A stretch of DNA of 34,207 bases, taken from contig NZ_QGKS01000432.1 in the NCBI RefSeq assembly GCF_003172935.1, positions 1 through 34,207 on the forward strand. Direction: 5' to 3'. The position numbers were made by a program, and so were the translations under genes. This DNA is from Micromonospora sicca (GTDB lineage: Bacteria > Actinomycetota > Actinomycetes > Mycobacteriales > Micromonosporaceae). This document shows positions 23,144 to 30,114 of this stretch, in pieces. How positions within the stretch are numbered: the stretch's first letter is position 1; every line of letters begins with the position of its first letter. The notes under the pieces were generated by a model that saw nothing but the letters and a program-made list of their open reading frames with translations, was not told the origin of the DNA and ran no database searches.

Positions 23144-24768
23144 CGGATCGCTCCTTGGGCGGTCGGCCGGTCGGGCAGGGGCGCGCCGGGCGTCGCGGGG
23201 TCGGGCGCCGAGGGCGGTCCGGCGTCCGCCAGCAGCCGGTGGTAGACGCCGTCCAGCACCTCGGCCTGCGCCCGCCAGGTCCAGCTCTCCAGCAGACCCG
23301 GCCGGTCGTACGCGGCGCGGTAGCGGGCGGGGTCGGCGAGCACGGCGCCCACGGCGCGGACGAAGTCGTCGACGTCGGCGGCCCGGAACACCTCGCCCTG
23401 ACCGGTCTCCCGCACGGTGGCGGCCATGGTCCGCACGTCGCTGACCACCAGCGGCAGCCGGGCGTGCGAGTACTCGAAGAACTTGGTGATCAGCGCGATC
23501 TCGTGGTTCGGCCAGCGGTGGATCGGGATCACCCCGACGTCCGCGCCGGACAGGAACGGCACGACCTGCCAGTGCGGCACGTACGGCAGGACGTGCAGCC
23601 GGTCGGCCACCCCGGCCCGGGCGGCCCGGGCAGCGAGCTGCTCGACGTACCGCAGCGCGGGGTTGACCACCAGCGCGACGTGCACCCCGGGCAGTCGGGG
23701 CAGAGCGTCGACGAGCGTGTCCAGGCCGCGCTGCGGTGCGGCCGCGCCGCTGTAGACCAGCAGCGGCACGTCGGCGTCGAGGCCGCACTCGGCGCGGATC
23801 TCCGGCGGCGGCGCGTCGTCGACCGGGCCGTGCTCCGCCGCGGGGGCGTTGAGCAGTACGGCCGGCGGCGCGGGCAGCCGGTGCTCCCGGCGCAGCAGCT
23901 CGGCGAGGTCGTCGGAGACGGTGAGCACCGCGTCGGCGTGCGGGGCGTACTCCCGCTCGTGCGCCCGGTGCGCCGGCAGCCAGCGGGCGTGGTCGCGCCA
24001 CGGCTTGATGCCGGGCAGGAACTCGTGTGCGTCCCAGACCAGCGCGACCCGCCGGCCCTGCCCGGCAGCGCGGATCTTGGCGCGGGCGCCGACCCCGAGC
24101 ATCCGGAAGTCGTGGGCGTGGATCAGGTCGGGGCGGAGGCGGTCGATCTCCGGGCCGTAGGCCAGCTCGTAGTCCCACAGCCCGGGCTCCAGCCGCCGCC
24201 AGGCGCGGTCGCCCTGCACGACCTGCCAGAACAGGGTGTACGCCCGGTCCCACGGGTTGCGGAACTTCCGCCCGCTGCGGACCCGGTTCAGCATCTTCGT
24301 CCGCAACCACACCCACCGGCCGACCAGCCGGGCCACCGTCGCGCGTAGCCGCAGTCCCCGGCTGGCCCGGCGCAGCCGGCCGGGATCCAGCTCGCCGGCG
24401 CGGGCCCGCTGCTCCAGCAGCGCGGCGCGGACGGTCAGGTCGGCCTGCCGGGCCCGCACCCACTGGGCCCGGTGCTCGGCGATCCCACCGGGCCGGTACG
24501 CCAGCGGCCAGCGCAGCCAGGAGCGGCGGAACTCGTGCCGGCGCCGGTCCAGCGGGTTCGGCATCGGCAGCAGCCGGACCTCGGCGACGCCGAGCTGCCA
24601 GCGGCGCTCCACCTCGTCCGGCGACCGGCCGAGCAACGTGACGTCCCAGCCCGCCTCGGCGGCCGAGCGGGCGATCTTCTGCACCCGGGAGTCGCCCTCG
24701 ACCCTGTTGTCGACGAGCATGACGATCCGGCCGCGGCGCGGTCCGGCCGTCGTCTCGTCCTGTCCCAC
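23140..24768 (-). CDS. Glycosyltransferase, GT-B fold (group 1/GT4-like)
   Basis: The 542-residue protein opens with RIVMLVDNRVEGDSRVQKIARSAAEAGWDVTLLG, a GT4-like N-terminal Rossmann fold. DLIHAHDFRMLGVG and LVWDAHEF (about 225-265) are donor/acceptor loops. The C-terminal fold has LVYSGAAAPQRGLDTLVDALP (about 345-365) and HEIALITKFFEYSHARLPLVVSD, where an EX7E-like motif would sit. The Arg/Leu-rich segment at about 110-180 is an insertion. The GTG start has GGAGG 7 bases upstream. It is translationally coupled to the GT2 gene. Donor and acceptor are unknown. Confidence 0.9.
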   Translation of the reverse strand: MGQDETTAGPRRGRIVMLVDNRVEGDSRVQKIARSAAEAGWDVTLLGRSPDEVERRWQLGVAEVRLLPMPNPLDRRRHEFRRSWLRWPLAYRPGGIAEHRAQWVRARQADLTVRAALLEQRARAGELDPGRLRRASRGLRLRATVARLVGRWVWLRTKMLNRVRSGRKFRNPWDRAYTLFWQVVQGDRAWRRLEPGLWDYELAYGPEIDRLRPDLIHAHDFRMLGVGARAKIRAAGQGRRVALVWDAHEFLPGIKPWRDHARWLPAHRAHEREYAPHADAVLTVSDDLAELLRREHRLPAPPAVLLNAPAAEHGPVDDAPPPEIRAECGLDADVPLLVYSGAAAPQRGLDTLVDALPRLPGVHVALVVNPALRYVEQLAARAARAGVADRLHVLPYVPHWQVVPFLSGADVGVIPIHRWPNHEIALITKFFEYSHARLPLVVSDVRTMAATVRETGQGEVFRAADVDDFVRAVGAVLADPARYRAAYDRPGLLESWTWRAQAEVLDGVYHRLLADAGPPSAPDPATPGAPLPDRPTAQGAIR

Positions 24769-24908
24769 TGCTGGTCCTCCGCTGGTCGGCCGGTGTCTCC
24801 GGCGCGACCCACGCTGGTGGAGCCAGTCGTCTCAGCGGCGACGTGGACGTGACGTCCAGGCGACCGTCAGGCGGCAGTTGGGTTGTGACCCAGGGCACAG
24901 CGACCGCC

Positions 24909-24936
24909 GGTGGGGAGGCCGAACGGGCCCCCCACC
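24909..24936 (-). terminator. Terminator behind the MFS gene
   Basis: GGTGGGG (24909-24915) pairs with the C-run ending in CCCACC (up to 24936), with a GGCC/GGCC inner helix. It begins 12 bases beyond the MFS stop on the minus strand and separates that gene from the glycosyltransferase pair. Confidence 0.6.
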
Positions 24937-24948
24937 AGCGGCGCCCGG

Positions 24949-26178
24949 TCAGCCGTCGGCGGCGGCCAGCCGTCGCCAGACCAGCGCGGTGAGCAGCGCC
25001 ATCGCCGTTCCCGCCAGCCAGAACGGCGCGACGATGCTTCCCGTCGCCTGGGCGACCAGGCCGCCGGTCGCCGTGCCGACGGCCGCCCCGCCCAGGTCGG
25101 CCAGGGAGTACGCGCCGTTCACCCGGCCGCGCAGCCGGTCCGGCACCAGTCGCTGTCGCAGCGACACGACCACTACGCCCCAGACCATGGTGTGCACGCC
25201 CCAGACGGCCAGGGCCGCCCCGGCCACCCAGGGTTGCCGGGTGGTGGCGAGCACCACCTGGAGCCCGACCTCGACGAGCAGCCCGACCCGCAGCAGCGTC
25301 GGGGTGCCGAACCGGGCCCGCAGCCGGGGCGCCAGGGCCGTGCCGGCCAGCCCGCCGAGCGCGGCGGCGGTCAGCAGCACCCCGTACCCGACCTCGGTGA
25401 GGCCGAGCCGCTGCCGGGCGTAGAGCACGAACGCCGCGAACGCCGCGCAGAACGCCACGTTCATCACCGCGATGCAGCCCGCGAGGGTCCGGAGCACCGG
25501 CACGCCCCAGAGCGCGCGTACCCCGGCTGCGATGTCGGCCCGCAACGACCGGCGGGGGTCGCCGACCGTCGGTGCCCCCACCGTCGGGGGCACCGGACGC
25601 CAGCGCAGCAGCGCCAGCAGCAGCGCGGCCAGCCCGAAGGTGGCCGCGTCGAAGGCGAACGGCGCCGCCGCGGCCAGGACGAAGAGGTACGCCCCGAGCG
25701 GCTTGGCCGCGAACTGGTTGCCGAGCACGAAGGTGGCGAAGAGCCGGCTGTTGGCCTGCTCCAGCCGTTCCGGCGGGACCACCGACGGCAGCAGCGCGCC
25801 GGCTGCCGCGTCGGACAGGGTCTCCCCGACCGAGGTGAGAAAGAACGCCAGGCAGATCAGTGGCACGGTGGCCCGCCCGGCGAGCACCGCGACGGCGAGC
25901 GCGGCCAGCACCAGGCCCCGGCCGACGTTGACGCCGACGATCAGCCGGCGCCGGTCGAGCCGGTCGACCAGGGCCCCGCTGACCAGGGCGAAGAGCAGCC
26001 ACGGCAGCTGCTGGGCGAACACCGCCGCGGCGAGCGCGGCCGGGTCCCGGGTGAGCGAGGCGACCAGCAGCGGTCCGGCGACCATGGTGACCCCGTCGCC
26101 GAGGTTGGAGACCGCGTTTGCGGTCCAGAGGCGGCGGAAGTCGGGGCCGAGCCGGCCGGTAGGGACGGTGGCGGTCAT
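24949..26178 (-). CDS. MFS transporter, drug-exporter type
   Basis: The ATG at 26178 gives 409 residues with 10-12 membrane segments. PDFRRLWTANAVSNLGDGV at the N-terminus and GALVDRLDRRRLIVGVNVGRG (motif A, about 58-78) place it in the MFS_3/enterobactin-exporter group, which pumps siderophores, macrolides and other drugs. RLVPDRLRGRVNGAYSL repeats the motif in the second half. The ATG has no Shine-Dalgarno of its own and overlaps the stop of a 23-codon upstream ORF. An in-frame GTG at 26286 is possible but lacks a ribosome-binding site. The substrate is unknown. Confidence 0.9.
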   Translation of the reverse strand: MTATVPTGRLGPDFRRLWTANAVSNLGDGVTMVAGPLLVASLTRDPAALAAAVFAQQLPWLLFALVSGALVDRLDRRRLIVGVNVGRGLVLAALAVAVLAGRATVPLICLAFFLTSVGETLSDAAAGALLPSVVPPERLEQANSRLFATFVLGNQFAAKPLGAYLFVLAAAAPFAFDAATFGLAALLLALLRWRPVPPTVGAPTVGDPRRSLRADIAAGVRALWGVPVLRTLAGCIAVMNVAFCAAFAAFVLYARQRLGLTEVGYGVLLTAAALGGLAGTALAPRLRARFGTPTLLRVGLLVEVGLQVVLATTRQPWVAGAALAVWGVHTMVWGVVVVSLRQRLVPDRLRGRVNGAYSLADLGGAAVGTATGGLVAQATGSIVAPFWLAGTAMALLTALVWRRLAAADG

Positions 26179-26246
26179 GCCGACCACCGCGCAGGGGTCT
26201 GACGTCCGGGCGCGACGAGGCGCCCGGACGGGTTGTCCGGAAGCAC
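26175..26246 (-). CDS. Upstream ORF 2 of the MFS gene (23 residues, coupled)
   Basis: A GTG at 26246 lies 6 bases after a strong GAGGGAG. The 23-codon frame (VLPDNPSGRLVAPGRQTPARWSA) stops in TGA overlapping the MFS start as ATGA. A 10-bp hairpin (26204-26229) lies inside it. Translation of the exporter therefore probably depends on ribosomes finishing this frame. I infer a leader peptide or coupling cistron rather than a functional protein. Confidence 0.55.
   Translation of the reverse strand: MLPDNPSGRLVAPGRQTPARWSA
26204..26229 (-). promoter_or_regulatory. Strong hairpin inside the MFS leader
   Basis: GTCCGGGCGC and GCGCCCGGAC pair perfectly over 10 bp around a 6-base loop. The hairpin is 26 bases upstream of the MFS start and inside upstream ORF 2. 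A ribosome translating that frame would melt it; otherwise it could block initiation or elongation. Confidence 0.6.
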
Positions 26247-26298
26247 GAGGAACTCCCTCGGAAGCGATGTGGGTTGGCGTGGTCACGCCATGACGGAA

Positions 26299-26318
26299 GA
26301 CCCGCGCGGGGGCGGGTC
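26299..26318 (-). terminator. Possible attenuator hairpin in the MFS leader
   Basis: GACCCGC and GCGGGTC pair over 7 bp around a 6-base loop. The hexamer GACCCG also occurs at the stop codon of upstream ORF 1 (26437-26432) and could compete for the same 3' arm, giving an antiterminator. There is no U-tract, so termination itself is an inference. Confidence 0.4.
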
Positions 26319-26435
26319 ACCTGATCGCTTCGCGGCGAGGGGCGGGTGTCGAGGAGGCGATCCCGCTCACGGCGGCGGAGCCGGCGGTGGGCGGAATCGG
26401 CGGGCCGGGCGGCGACGGGCGCCGCGTGGCTCGGG

Positions 26436-26501
26436 TCAGGACACCGTGGTCCCCAGCGGCGAAGCGGGAGCCAGCACCGTACCGAGAAGAGCCATACCCA
26501 T
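26436..26501 (-). CDS. Upstream ORF 1 of the MFS leader (21 residues)
   Basis: The ATG at 26501 follows GGAGG by 6 bases. The 21 residues read MGMALLGTVLAPASPLGTTVS in full (21 residues, shown as M-GMALLGTVLAPASPLGTTV-S). Codon usage is unlike its surroundings: GGT, GCT and CTT recur in a genome that almost always ends codons in G or C. That pattern fits a translated leader peptide that senses ribosome speed. It lies about 320 bases before the MFS start on the same strand. Confidence 0.5.
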   Translation of the reverse strand: MGMALLGTVLAPASPLGTTVS

Positions 26502-26601
26502 GATCGACCTCCTGTCGTCCACGGGTCACGCTAGCGGCCGTCGGCCCGGTCCGCGGCCCCGGTTGGACATCGGTCGGGGCGGTGGGCGAGAGTGTGGCCA
26601 C

Positions 26602-27129
26602 GTGAGATACCTGCGCACCGACGGGCGGGTCGGGATCCGCCGCCCCCGCCCTGCCGACGAGGGCGAGTTCCTCGCCGCCGCCCGGCGCAGCCGGGACCTG
26701 CACCACCCGTGGCTCGCCGCCCCGGACGATCCGGAGAAGTACGCCGCGTACCTGCGCAAGGTCCGGGGGCGGGACAGCTCGGGCTACCTGTTCTGCGACC
26801 TGGCCACCGGAGAGATCGCCGGGTACGCGACCATCAGCGGCATCGTGCTGGGCGCGCTGCGCGGGGGCTACCTCGGCTACGCCGCCTTCCTGCCGTACGC
26901 CGGGACCGGGCACGCCTCCGCCGGCATCGGTCTGGTGCTCGACCACGCCTTCACCGGGCTGGGGCTGCACCGGCTGGAGGCGAACATCCAGCCCGGCAAC
27001 GAGCCGTCCAAGCGCCTGGCCCGCCGGCTGGGGTTCCGGCTGGAGGGCTTCTCCCCGGACTACCTCTTCATCGACGGCGCGTGGCGGGACCACGAGCGCT
27101 GGGCGATCACCGCGCCGGAACCCGCCTGA
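26602..27129 (+). CDS. GNAT-family N-acetyltransferase (RimJ/RimL-like)
   Basis: I chose the GTG at 26602 (175 residues), which begins RYLRTDGRVGIRRPRPADEGEF as this family does; the open frame further upstream reads as non-coding. The acetyl-CoA loop is visible around GYAAFLPYAGTGHASAGIGLVL (about 93-114), followed by GLHRLEANIQPGNEPSKRLARRLGFRLEGF. Such proteins acetylate ribosomal-protein N-termini, antibiotics or small metabolites. It is divergent from the MFS leader and is closed by a hairpin at 27136-27165. Confidence 0.9.
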   Translation: MRYLRTDGRVGIRRPRPADEGEFLAAARRSRDLHHPWLAAPDDPEKYAAYLRKVRGRDSSGYLFCDLATGEIAGYATISGIVLGALRGGYLGYAAFLPYAGTGHASAGIGLVLDHAFTGLGLHRLEANIQPGNEPSKRLARRLGFRLEGFSPDYLFIDGAWRDHERWAITAPEPA

Positions 27130-27135
27130 CAGCGT

Positions 27136-27165
27136 GGTGGCGGCCGCCGTACGGCGACCGCCACC
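27136..27165. terminator. Bidirectional terminator between GNAT and the S4-linked small gene
   Basis: GGTGGCGG (27136-27143) pairs with CCGCCACC (27158-27165), with an inner GCCGTACGGC palindrome. It lies 7 bases after the GNAT stop and 11 bases beyond the stop of the convergent 53-residue gene. Confidence 0.75.
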
Positions 27166-27175
27166 GGATGTCGGC

Positions 27176-27337
27176 TCAGCGTCCCGGGCCGCGGGCCTGC
27201 GGACGCTGCCCGGTCAGGCGCTCCAGCCGCGCCTGTTTGTGCTCGACGCGCCGCCGTTGCCGGGGCGTCAGCTCCGGGCGGCCGCTCTGCCGCAGGTACG
27301 TCGGCACCCGCCGGTCGTTCGGGATCGGCAGCTTCAT
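27176..27337 (-). CDS. Small basic protein coupled to the S4 paralogue
   Basis: This 53-residue ORF begins MKLPIPNDRRVPTYLRQSG and continues with an Arg/Lys/Gln-rich helix. Its ATG overlaps the S4-paralogue stop as ATGA and has GGAGG 8 bases upstream. Nearly every codon ends in G or C. About a quarter of the residues are Arg or Lys, with few acidic residues, which fits RNA binding. I do not recognise the family. Coupling to an S4-like protein suggests a ribosome-associated role, which is inference. Confidence 0.75.
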   Translation of the reverse strand: MKLPIPNDRRVPTYLRQSGRPELTPRQRRRVEHKQARLERLTGQRPQARGPGR

Positions 27338-27945
27338 GACCCGGTCCTCCGTTCCTCATGGACGGCGAGGGAGAGGTCCCGCAGCACCGGTACCTCCTGC
27401 CGCTGCGGCTCCCGGGTCAGCGTCGCGGTGAACCGCTCGGGCCGCACCTCCAGGTACGGCGGGGCGTCGCCCTCGGCGTACCCGGCGACCGCGAAGGCGA
27501 CCGGGGCGCGGCACTGCCGCTCCGGCCGCACCCGGATGGTCTGCCCGGGGCGGACCAGGTACGACGACCGGTTGACCTTGCCGCCGTCGACCGTGAACGT
27601 GTTGTGGGCGACCAGGTCCCGGGCCTCGTCCATGGAGCGCGCGAAGCCCGCCCGGTGCACCAGCGCGTCCATCCGCTGCTCGAGCTGCCCGACCAGGTTC
27701 TCCGTCGCGTCGCCGGGCTGTCGGCCTGCCGCCGTCAGGGCGCGGGCCAGCTGCCGCTCCCGCAACTCGTAGCCGGCGCGTACGCGGTGCCGCTCGGAGT
27801 CGTCCAAGCGGTATCCCCGCGGGGCGCGCCGTGGCCCGCCGCGCACCCCCACCGGATGCCGTTGTCGTCGCAGCCGGTAGCCGTGCGCCGGGTGCAGCGG
27901 GACGACGTCTTCCGGCGAGGGACGTACCGTGGTCCGGACCGCCAT
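27334..27945 (-). CDS. rpsD: Divergent ribosomal protein S4 paralogue
   Basis: The ATG at 27945 has GGGAGGA 7 bases upstream and gives 203 residues, the length of actinomycete S4. The match is collinear from DDSERHRVRAGYELRERQLARAL on. The S4 RNA-binding domain is at about 91-150 (LEQRMDALVHRAGFARSMDEARDLV, then TVDGGKVNRSSYLVRPGQTIRVR), and the C-terminus (PPYLEVRPERF...TREPQRQEVPV) is typical. The first 50 residues are diverged and lack cysteines. The main rpsD normally sits in the alpha-operon, so this isolated copy is probably an alternative S4 for special conditions. The symbol refers to the family. Confidence 0.85.
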   Translation of the reverse strand: MAVRTTVRPSPEDVVPLHPAHGYRLRRQRHPVGVRGGPRRAPRGYRLDDSERHRVRAGYELRERQLARALTAAGRQPGDATENLVGQLEQRMDALVHRAGFARSMDEARDLVAHNTFTVDGGKVNRSSYLVRPGQTIRVRPERQCRAPVAFAVAGYAEGDAPPYLEVRPERFTATLTREPQRQEVPVLRDLSLAVHEERRTGS

Positions 27946-28005
27946 GTCGTTTCCTCCCTCTCTCGCGGTCCCACCACCCTCCGCCGCCGTCGGGTGAGGC
28001 GACCC

Positions 28006-28020
28006 CACCCGGTCCGGGTG
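28006..28020. terminator. Short hairpin between the 51-residue gene and the S4 paralogue
   Basis: CACCCGG-T-CCGGGTG is a perfect 7-bp inverted repeat, 10 bases after the stop of the 51-residue gene on the minus strand and about 60 bp upstream of the S4-paralogue start. It could be a weak terminator or, because the centre is a single base, an operator of the S4 unit. Confidence 0.4.
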
Positions 28021-28029
28021 AGCCGGCGG

Positions 28030-28185
28030 TCAGCTGCCCGGCTTCGGGAAGGCCACCGGGCTGCGGTGCCCGTCCCGGTCCACCGCCCGAACGCCGTCGA
28101 CCCCGGCCGCCTTCAACTGCTTGGCCAGGTACGCCGACCCGTACGCCGTGGGTCCCGACGGCGACAAGAACAAGATCGACTCCAT
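28030..28185 (-). CDS. Small hypothetical protein, 51 residues
   Basis: The ATG at 28185 opens a 51-residue frame beginning MESILFLSPSGPTAYGSAYL and ending in AFPKPGS. Apart from one GTT and one GGA, every codon ends in G or C, a clear coding signature. It has no membrane segment. The ribosome-binding site is weak (CAGG at long spacing). I do not recognise it. It starts 21 bases from the beginning of a debranching-enzyme remnant on the other strand. Confidence 0.6.
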   Translation of the reverse strand: MESILFLSPSGPTAYGSAYLAKQLKAAGVDGVRAVDRDGHRSPVAFPKPGS

Positions 28186-28205
28186 GACGTCCAACCTGAG
28201 GACAC

Positions 28206-28766
28206 CTGCTGTGGAGCGGGATCGTCCCGGAGGAACGCGCCCCCGCGCTCGCCCGGCAACTGCTCTCCGACGGCATGTTCAGCGGGTGGGGGGATCCGGA
28301 CCCTGTGCCGGGACGACGCGCCGTACAACCCGGTCGGGTACCACCTGGGCACGGTCTGGCCGCACGACACCTCGATCAGCGTGCTGGGCGTGGCCCGGTA
28401 CGGCTTCCGGGAGGAGGCCAACCGTGGTCGCCCTCGCCCTGCTCGACGCCGCCGCCGAGTTCGGCGACCGGCTGCCGGAGGCGATGGCCGGCTACGAGCG
28501 CGAGCGGACCTTCTTCGCCGTTCCCGTACCCGACCGCGTGCAGCCCACAGGCCTGGGCGTCCGGCGCCCCGCTCAACCTGGTCCGCGCCCTGCTGGGGCT
28601 CCACCCGTCGGACGGGCGGTTGGTCGCCGAGCCGGCGCTGCCGGCCGAGGTCGGCCGGATCCAGATCCGCGGCGTCTGCGCGTTCGGCCACCGCTGGGAC
28701 GTCGACGCCGTCGGCACGGAGGGGTACGTCCGCCTGGCGCGGGACCCGGACCGGCCGCCGGACTGA
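28206..28766 (+). pseudogene. Frameshifted remnant of a glycogen-debranching-type enzyme (C-terminal part)
   Basis: Four pieces in successive frames rebuild one protein end: LLWSGIVPEERAPALARQLL then MFSGWG; IRTLCRDDAPYNPVGYHLGTVWPHDTS; VALALLDAAAEFGDRLPEAMAGYERER; and ACSPQAWASGAPLNLVRALLG to the stop. Each join fits a single inserted base: a G in a six-G run near 28290, one near 28421 and one near 28538. GTVWPHD and CSPQAWA are typical of the (alpha/alpha)6 catalytic barrel of amylo-alpha-1,6-glucosidase/MGH1-like debranching enzymes. The N-terminal two thirds are missing, so it is dead. Confidence 0.85.
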
Positions 28767-28808
28767 TCGCTACGTTTGTCGCGCGTGTCGACGGGAACGG
28801 GAGCGGGC

Positions 28809-30107
28809 ATGACGAAACCTCGTGTGGTGATCGTGGGGGCCGGGTTCGCCGGATACCACGCGGCGAAGACGTTGAGCCGGCTCGCCGGCAAGCGGGCGGA
28901 GATCGTCCTGCTGAACTCGACCGACTACTTCCTCTATCTGCCGCTGCTGCCCGAGGTCGCCGCCGGGGTGGTGGAGCCGACCCGGATCTCGGTGCCGCTG
29001 TCGGGCACCCTGGACGGCGTCCGGGTGGTGATCGGCGAGGCGGACCGGGTCGACCTGCAGAACCGCTGGGTCGGGTACCGGCAGCAGGAGGGCGACCGCG
29101 GCCAGCTGGCGTACGACCGGCTGGTCCTCGCCGTCGGCAGCGTCAACAAGCTGCTGCCGATCCCCGGGGTGACCGAGTACGCGCACGGCTTCCGCGGCCT
29201 GCCGGAGGCGCTCTACCTGCACGACCACGTGGTCCGACAGATCGAGCTGGCCGAGCTGTCCGAGGACCCGGCCGAGCAACGGGCGCGCACCACCTTCGTG
29301 GTGGTGGGCGCCGGTTACACCGGCACGGAGGTCGCCGCGCACGGGCAGCTCTTCACCGACCGGCTGATCGCCCAGCGGCCGCACCTGACGGTGCGCCCGC
29401 GCTGGATGCTGCTCGACATCGCGCCCCGGGTGCTGCCCGAGCTGGGCGAGCGGATGTCGCAGACCGCGGACCGGGTGCTGCGGCGACGCGGCGTGGACGT
29501 GCGGATGGGCACCTCGGTGTCGGAGGCCACCCCGGACGGGGTGATGCTGACCGACGGCGAGTACGTGCCCACCTGCAGCCTGGTTTGGTGCGTCGGCGTG
29601 CGCCCCGACCCGTTCGTCGCGGAGCTGGGGCTGCGTACCGAGAAGGGCCGCCTGGTGGTGGACGAGTTCCTCAACGTCCCCGGCTACCCCGAGGTGTACG
29701 CCTGCGGCGACGCGGCCGCCGTGCCCGACGTGACCCGGCCCGGCCAGATATGCGCGATGACCGCCCAGCACGCGCAGCGGCAGGGCAAGCTGGCCGCCCA
29801 CAACATCGCCGCCTCCTACGGGCACGGCAAGCGGAAGCCGTACAAGCACTACGACCTGGGCTGGGTGGTCGACCTCGGTGGCAAGGACGCGGCGGCCAAC
29901 CCGTTGAAGGTGCCGCTGTCCGGCCTGCCGGCCAAGGCGGTGACCCGCGGCTACCACCTGCTGGCCATGCCCGGAAACCGGGCCCGGGTGGGCGCCGACT
30001 GGGTGCTCGACGCGACCATGTCCCGGCCCGCCGTACAGCTCGGCCTCGTCCCGGCCAACGCGGTGCCGCTGGAGAGCGAGTCGCCCGAGATGGTGCGCCG
30101 GGCCTGA
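28809..30107 (+). CDS. Type II NADH dehydrogenase-like flavoprotein
   Basis: The ATG at 28809 gives 432 residues beginning MTKPRVVIVGAGFAGYHAAK. Two dinucleotide-binding folds are present: FAD site VIVGAGFAG (7-15) and NAD(P)H site VVVGAGYTGTE (about 166-176). GYPEVYACGDAAAVPD (about 295-310) closes the FAD site. YLPLLPEVAAGVVEP replaces the usual PLLYQVA of NDH-2. The family passes electrons from NADH to quinone at the membrane without pumping protons. The C-terminus lacks a clear membrane helix and may bind as an amphipathic segment. A carotenoid-type or sulfide:quinone-like oxidoreductase is less likely. Confidence 0.88.
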   Translation: MTKPRVVIVGAGFAGYHAAKTLSRLAGKRAEIVLLNSTDYFLYLPLLPEVAAGVVEPTRISVPLSGTLDGVRVVIGEADRVDLQNRWVGYRQQEGDRGQLAYDRLVLAVGSVNKLLPIPGVTEYAHGFRGLPEALYLHDHVVRQIELAELSEDPAEQRARTTFVVVGAGYTGTEVAAHGQLFTDRLIAQRPHLTVRPRWMLLDIAPRVLPELGERMSQTADRVLRRRGVDVRMGTSVSEATPDGVMLTDGEYVPTCSLVWCVGVRPDPFVAELGLRTEKGRLVVDEFLNVPGYPEVYACGDAAAVPDVTRPGQICAMTAQHAQRQGKLAAHNIAASYGHGKRKPYKHYDLGWVVDLGGKDAAANPLKVPLSGLPAKAVTRGYHLLAMPGNRARVGADWVLDATMSRPAVQLGLVPANAVPLESESPEMVRRA

Positions 30108-30114
30108 GCGACGG

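Noticed and set aside
21467..26320. A 1617-codon open frame on the minus strand across the MFS, GT4 and GT2 genes
   Set aside because: Only its last 558 codons (GT2) look like protein. The rest is Arg/Pro/Gly-rich and antiphase to the MFS and GT4 genes, a usual effect of high G+C.
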